Shown here in pieces: positions 60,199-64,000 of a stretch of 64,000 nt of DNA. The position numbers and the translations under genes were made by a program. How positions within the stretch are numbered: position 1 is the stretch's first letter; every line of letters starts with the position of its first letter. The DNA comes from Primulina eburnea (taxonomy: Eukaryota; Streptophyta; Magnoliopsida; Lamiales; Gesneriaceae): the NCBI RefSeq assembly GCF_022965805.1, contig NC_133103.1, forward strand, positions 45,181,610-45,245,609. Direction: 5' to 3'. The notes beneath the pieces were generated by a model that saw nothing but the letters and a program-made list of their open reading frames with translations, did no database searches and had not been told where the DNA came from.

Positions 60199-62639
60199 AT
60201 GGCCGTGGCAATGGCGAGAAGGCCAGTAAATCCGTCTCGACGTGTATCTGAAAGTGTGGCACCTCCATTTGCGTCTTCCCTTCGCTCAAGATCTCGTTCT
60301 CACCCATGTTTACTGCTAGCTCTTATTCTGGTATCATAATCTTGTTTCCTCTGTTGCTAATGATTTGTTTTCTTTTTGTTGTTTAGATATTTATGATATG
60401 TTATTGATTAGAATATGCAAATTCTGAGTAGAATCTGCAAATCTTGGGTGCATGTATAGATTCTGATTGTGGATTTTAATCTGCGAATTTCAGGGAGGAT
60501 TCCTTCTCATACGTTATTTCTATCGCGGTCAAGGTTCGATGATTATTATTTTCCTTTCATTTTTGGATGATTTTTATTTGAGCTGTTGATTTTATGGATC
60601 GAGTGATTGATTTGGTTCATTAATGAATTTTCTGTTTTTGTTGTTTCATATTATGTATTAAATTCATGCATAGCCATGTAACGATATGACCGATGTTTCA
60701 TGGTTTTCCTGATAGGTACTTCTGGAGCCAGTAAAATCCTCACTCGGGTAGAAGGTAATTATAGCTGTTGGTTTGCTACGGCTTTCCCTATACTCTCCTT
60801 GATTAGTTTCGTTATCTCGGAACCAAGACTCTATCTTCCTTTGTGCAGCATGATTTTGATTCAGACATGCTTAGCATTTTGTCTTCCTTTGAAACGTTAC
60901 AGTCAGTTTTATTTGGCAAGAGTATCAACTGAGCTAAATTTTTTCAAATTTTTACCAGTCAATTTTTTTCCTAGTGCCTTCATTACTAATCTTGATTCTC
61001 AAATATTTGGTGAAATATCATTGGTCAATCATATTGCGTTTTAGTTAAATATGAAATATAACATGCCTGCCACTGCCACCCTGCTGCTCTAGCAAAGTTG
61101 GCCGCAAACATTCTTATCTGTTGGCCAATTGCCTTTGTAAATGGCACGTACGGATAGAATAAAAGGTGTTTGTTGGAATATAGCGTATCATCGAAGGTTA
61201 ATTGATTATGTTTCTTATGCAGGTGATTTCTCATGTACTTCAGAAGTTCAACAAACAATTCCGATTTTGAAAACAGCATATGGAGACAGCATGCACAGGG
61301 TGTTGCATGTTGGCCCTGACAGTTGTTCTGTGGTTTCAAGATTGTTAAGAGAAAAAGATACTGAAGCTTGGGGTGTGGAACCTTATGATATAGAGGATGC
61401 TGACCGTACTTGCAAGAGTTTGGTGCACAAAGGCTTTGTCCGTGTGGCTGACATCAAGTTCCCTCTTCCCTATAGGAAAAAATCATTTTCTCTGGTTATT
61501 GTCTCGGATGCGTTGGATTACTTGTCTCCAAGGTATCTCAACAGGACTCTTCCTGAATTAGCAAGGATAGCAGGAGACGGCCTTGTCATTTTCACAGGTA
61601 AGAGAAATTATGCTGCCTCTTTACTAGAGGTAAGAGAAATTGTGTTGCCTCTTTACTAGGCTCTGGTTTTTATTCCCTTGTGTTTTTAGAGCTTCTTTTC
61701 CTTGAGCAAACCTTACCGGACAGCGATGACATAAAATCCATTAATTTACGGGGCAAAGTCATTGCAGTTTCTCCTTGTAGACATGAATTTAGAGAAAGAT
61801 ATGCACATCGGAATATTAATTGGTGATAATAAGGACTCGAGATTTAGAATCTATGAATCCAGTTTAAGTATAAAGGTAGCTTATTGATTTAGTGATGATT
61901 TCACATAAAGAAGTGGGCTGAGGTAATGCTGATTTAACAGATTTCTTTCCTTTACAGTACCATCTTGCGTATGTTCAAGAGTTAAAAGGCGTTTGAGGCT
62001 ATAAAAAATCAATATCACTTAGATTATTGCAAATCTAACCAAGCTTCCATGCCTCCTAGTCTTCTGTTTAACTCACTTATATTCTCGATCATAGAATGCT
62101 CACAGCCTGTATTTTCATGCTAAATCTTTTCAAGAATTGTATTTCATAGGCATCCTTTACATCTATATTAATATTTCTTTTATTATAATTTTATAGGATA
62201 TCCTCATCACCGCAAAGTGAAAGTTGCTGATAAAGCCAAAAATGGACGATCAGTAAGTGTACTATCTTGCACCGTATTTACCTCTTTCCTGATCATTTTT
62301 TTGCAAGAGGTCCTATCACTAGATTAAATTTGCAATCAGAATAGTTAATAACATTTTATTTTTGTGGTGTGGTCTGGTGTATTATAGAAGAAGGGAAAAT
62401 CTATGATAAATTTAAAGCACCCCTCATTTTTGGTAATTTAGGCAAGAGCTTATCTACTCTTTTGAAACTAATGAACTTGCATGTAGGCTAAATTCAGGAG
62501 TTTGACTTGGTGGATGCGATATTTTGTTCAAACAAGCTTAGAGGAGAATGCAGCTATCGTCAAGAAGTTCGAGCAAGCTGCCGCAAAGAGATCTTATACT
62601 CCTAGCTGTCAAATTTTCCATCTTAACTCGTACAGTTGA
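60199..62639 (+). CDS. CGR3: CGR2/CGR3-like Golgi pectin methyltransferase
   Basis: Six plus-strand exons (60199-60330, 60494-60533, 60716-60754, 61223-61597, 62197-62252, 62487-62639) join with consistent phases to 264 residues, the usual length. The protein is a type II Golgi membrane protein: a short Arg/Ser-rich cytosolic N terminus, one helix at about 38-53, then a lumenal S-adenosylmethionine-dependent methyltransferase domain (VLHVGPDSCSVVSRLLRE at about 97-114, WGVEPYDIEDAD near 120-131, IVSDALDYLSP further on). CGR2/CGR3 proteins are needed for homogalacturonan methylesterification. Met at 60211 is an alternative start (MARRP). CGR2 versus CGR3 cannot be told apart here. The exon 4 donor lies in a 32-bp tandem duplication. 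Confidence 0.92.
61598..61661 (+). repeat. 32-bp tandem duplication copying the exon 4 donor site
   Basis: GTAAGAGAAATTATGCTGCC... (61598-61629) is repeated as GTAAGAGAAATTGTGTTGCC... (61630-61661). Each copy starts with the same splice donor preceded by AG, so two equally strong donors lie 32 bases apart. Confidence 0.92.
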
Positions 62640-63182
62640 CATTCGAAGTAATCAAGTCGAATATCTTCCAGTGATTCTTGGACCTCGAAGGATAACTAGT
62701 ATCCAGTTAATGATATGATTAGATAAGAAGAATTTGAATCTTAAAGCTGTTTCAAGGAAAAGATGGAAAGATCTCAGAAATAGTGCCTTTCACTTCGTGC
62801 CCGTATTCATATTATTCGATCCAAACATAGGATTATTGCAAAATAATATCGCACCCCTTGATTTTGTTAGCTGGAGTTCAATTTAAGTCACCAGTTTGGA
62901 TATTGTTGTTCTCACAAATTTCAATTTGTTGGGGATCATACATGTTTTTGGTAGAAGTTTACATGAGAATCATACAGAAAATTTCATTTCTTTTGTTGTA
63001 GACGTGACAGTTGGTTTCCTTAATTGAGAAATTTGATGGATTTTATTACAGAATCAATTATCATAATGGTTGTTTTGCAAACTCTAAAAATCATTCAATT
63101 CCAGACCAACATTCACAAGTTTACAGTTCAAGAAAGGGCCAAAAATAGTAAACCAAATTTCTTTTTTAAATGAAAACAGAAC
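62640..63182. other. Convergent 3' intergenic space between CGR and BCAT
   Basis: This holds the 3' UTRs of the plus-strand CGR gene and the minus-strand BCAT gene, which converge here. No further feature is seen. Confidence 0.5.
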
Positions 63183-63681
63183 TCAATCAATTTCCACCAC
63201 CCATCCTCTTTTGTCTTCAACAATGCCTTTCTGGATCCCAACAAGTCTTGAATACAGTTTCTGGCACGCAAGTTGATCATTCACCTTGTATTCCCTCCTA
63301 AGAAAAAACAATTGCGTATCGGTTTAACGAGAATGGATACATAAAAGGTATACCACATTTGCTCTTATGTGGGCTGTTCACAAGTTAGCAAACATGATAC
63401 TCTGTGAGGATCCTGTACTGAACTAATCTTGAATGTACTGAATGAATCAAGTGCAGTTCAAATCTAATGTTCATGTGAAATTAGCATTCAACAGAAGAGC
63501 AGTGGCTTCATTAACATTACTGGTTTAAGTTGAATTCTAACAGTTGTTAGAGGTCTATGAATCCTTACATGTTACCCTTGTAAGCGATACTTCCTACCGG
63601 AGCAACACCAACTGCCGTCCCTGTGCAGAATACTTCATCGGCGTCGAGCAACTCTTCAATTGGAATGGGACGTTCCTCAAC
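63183..63681 (-). CDS. BCAT: Branched-chain amino acid aminotransferase, C-terminal exons (partial)
   Basis: Two minus-strand exons, 63681-63569 and 63297-63183, join in phase at an AT|G codon. They encode the C-terminal 75 residues or so of a fold-type IV PLP aminotransferase that transfers amino groups between Leu/Ile/Val and 2-oxoglutarate. Visible family signatures are EELLDADEVFCTGTAVGVAP (a PLP phosphate-contacting GTA turn) and the C-terminal VGIQKGIVEDKRGWVVEID before TGA. Upstream exons, with the catalytic Lys, lie beyond the window; at least 319 bases of intron separate them. Which paralogue, and whether plastid or mitochondrial, cannot be judged without the N terminus. Confidence 0.85.
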
Positions 63682-64000
63682 CTGGCCCAACACAAAATGT
63701 ATTTAACACAAGGTGTAGTATATTCAAAACATGCAGATGGAAAGGCAAATTCCCTTCTATCATGACATGCACGTGATACCGGTGTATGGATTTTTCCAAG
63801 GAACTTTTGGTGATACTCCAATGCAATTTTTAAACATCACAAGTTACTTGTCAGATCCAAAATGTTAAATTTGATGATGAAAAATATGTTAATTTTATTA
63901 GTCAAAACTTGGGCTTTTGTTCCAGAAAACAAGAGCAAACACTGAAATAACAAAGATATCGATTCTGCATTACTTTAAGATGTCATAGAGCAATAGAGAA

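Noticed and set aside
61025..61222. Upstream extension of the frame at 61141-61659 and an antisense frame
   Set aside because: Bases before 61223 are intron 3 of the CGR gene, ending in a good acceptor (TATGCAG); family similarity starts exactly at 61223.

Overview
The window looks like nuclear DNA of a flowering plant, most likely a eudicot. It is AT-rich, its genes are split by GT-AG introns, and it is dense in LTR retrotransposons, MITEs, Helitrons and an endogenous pararetrovirus. The order cannot be fixed from sequence alone; several repeat families remind me of Lamiales, but that is weak inference.

Four host genes can be modelled. (1) A complete cellulose-synthase-like C gene (CSLC12-like xyloglucan glucan synthase) on the minus strand at 4244-7263, five exons, 697 residues. 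(2) A J-domain (DnaJ) membrane protein gene on the minus strand at 36969-48876, seven exons, 239 residues; its fourth intron has been swollen to about 7.8 kb by a Ty3/gypsy chromovirus. (3) A CGR2/CGR3-like Golgi pectin methyltransferase gene on the plus strand at 60199-62639, six exons, 264 residues. (4) The last two exons of a branched-chain amino acid aminotransferase gene on the minus strand at 63183-63681, the rest lying beyond the window edge.

Everything else is mostly mobile DNA. From left to right: the end of a CGGTAT-rich MITE, a complete TRIM element (647-1228), a hAT-type MITE (3016-3656), the CSLC gene, two head-to-tail Helitron-like elements (9920-19859), the second of which is split by a young but defective Ty3/gypsy element (12692-19094), and a long near-perfect hairpin (20337-20511). 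Then comes a heavily nested Ty1/copia ruin (about 21374-32960): its 5' LTR was hit by a solo LTR that itself received a CACTA element, and its coding region was split by two more gypsy-type LTRs in opposite orientations. After an AT-rich spacer comes the DnaJ gene with its chromovirus. Next to its 5' end lies an almost complete endogenous caulimovirid (49357 to about 57820) whose coat-protein region is split by a 1368-bp palindromic Mutator-like element with a perfect 9-bp target duplication. A Harbinger-type MITE and a MITE/SINE-like repeat lead into the CGR and BCAT genes.

The most unusual signals are three. Related gypsy LTRs carry unrelated GC-rich palindromic motif arrays at the same place, about 50 bp upstream of the TATA box. 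A Mutator-like foldback has a CACTA-like core in the middle of the viral polyprotein. The pararetrovirus has compact ORF junctions (TAA-ATG and TAATG) and a 3' ORF that I cannot assign to a function.
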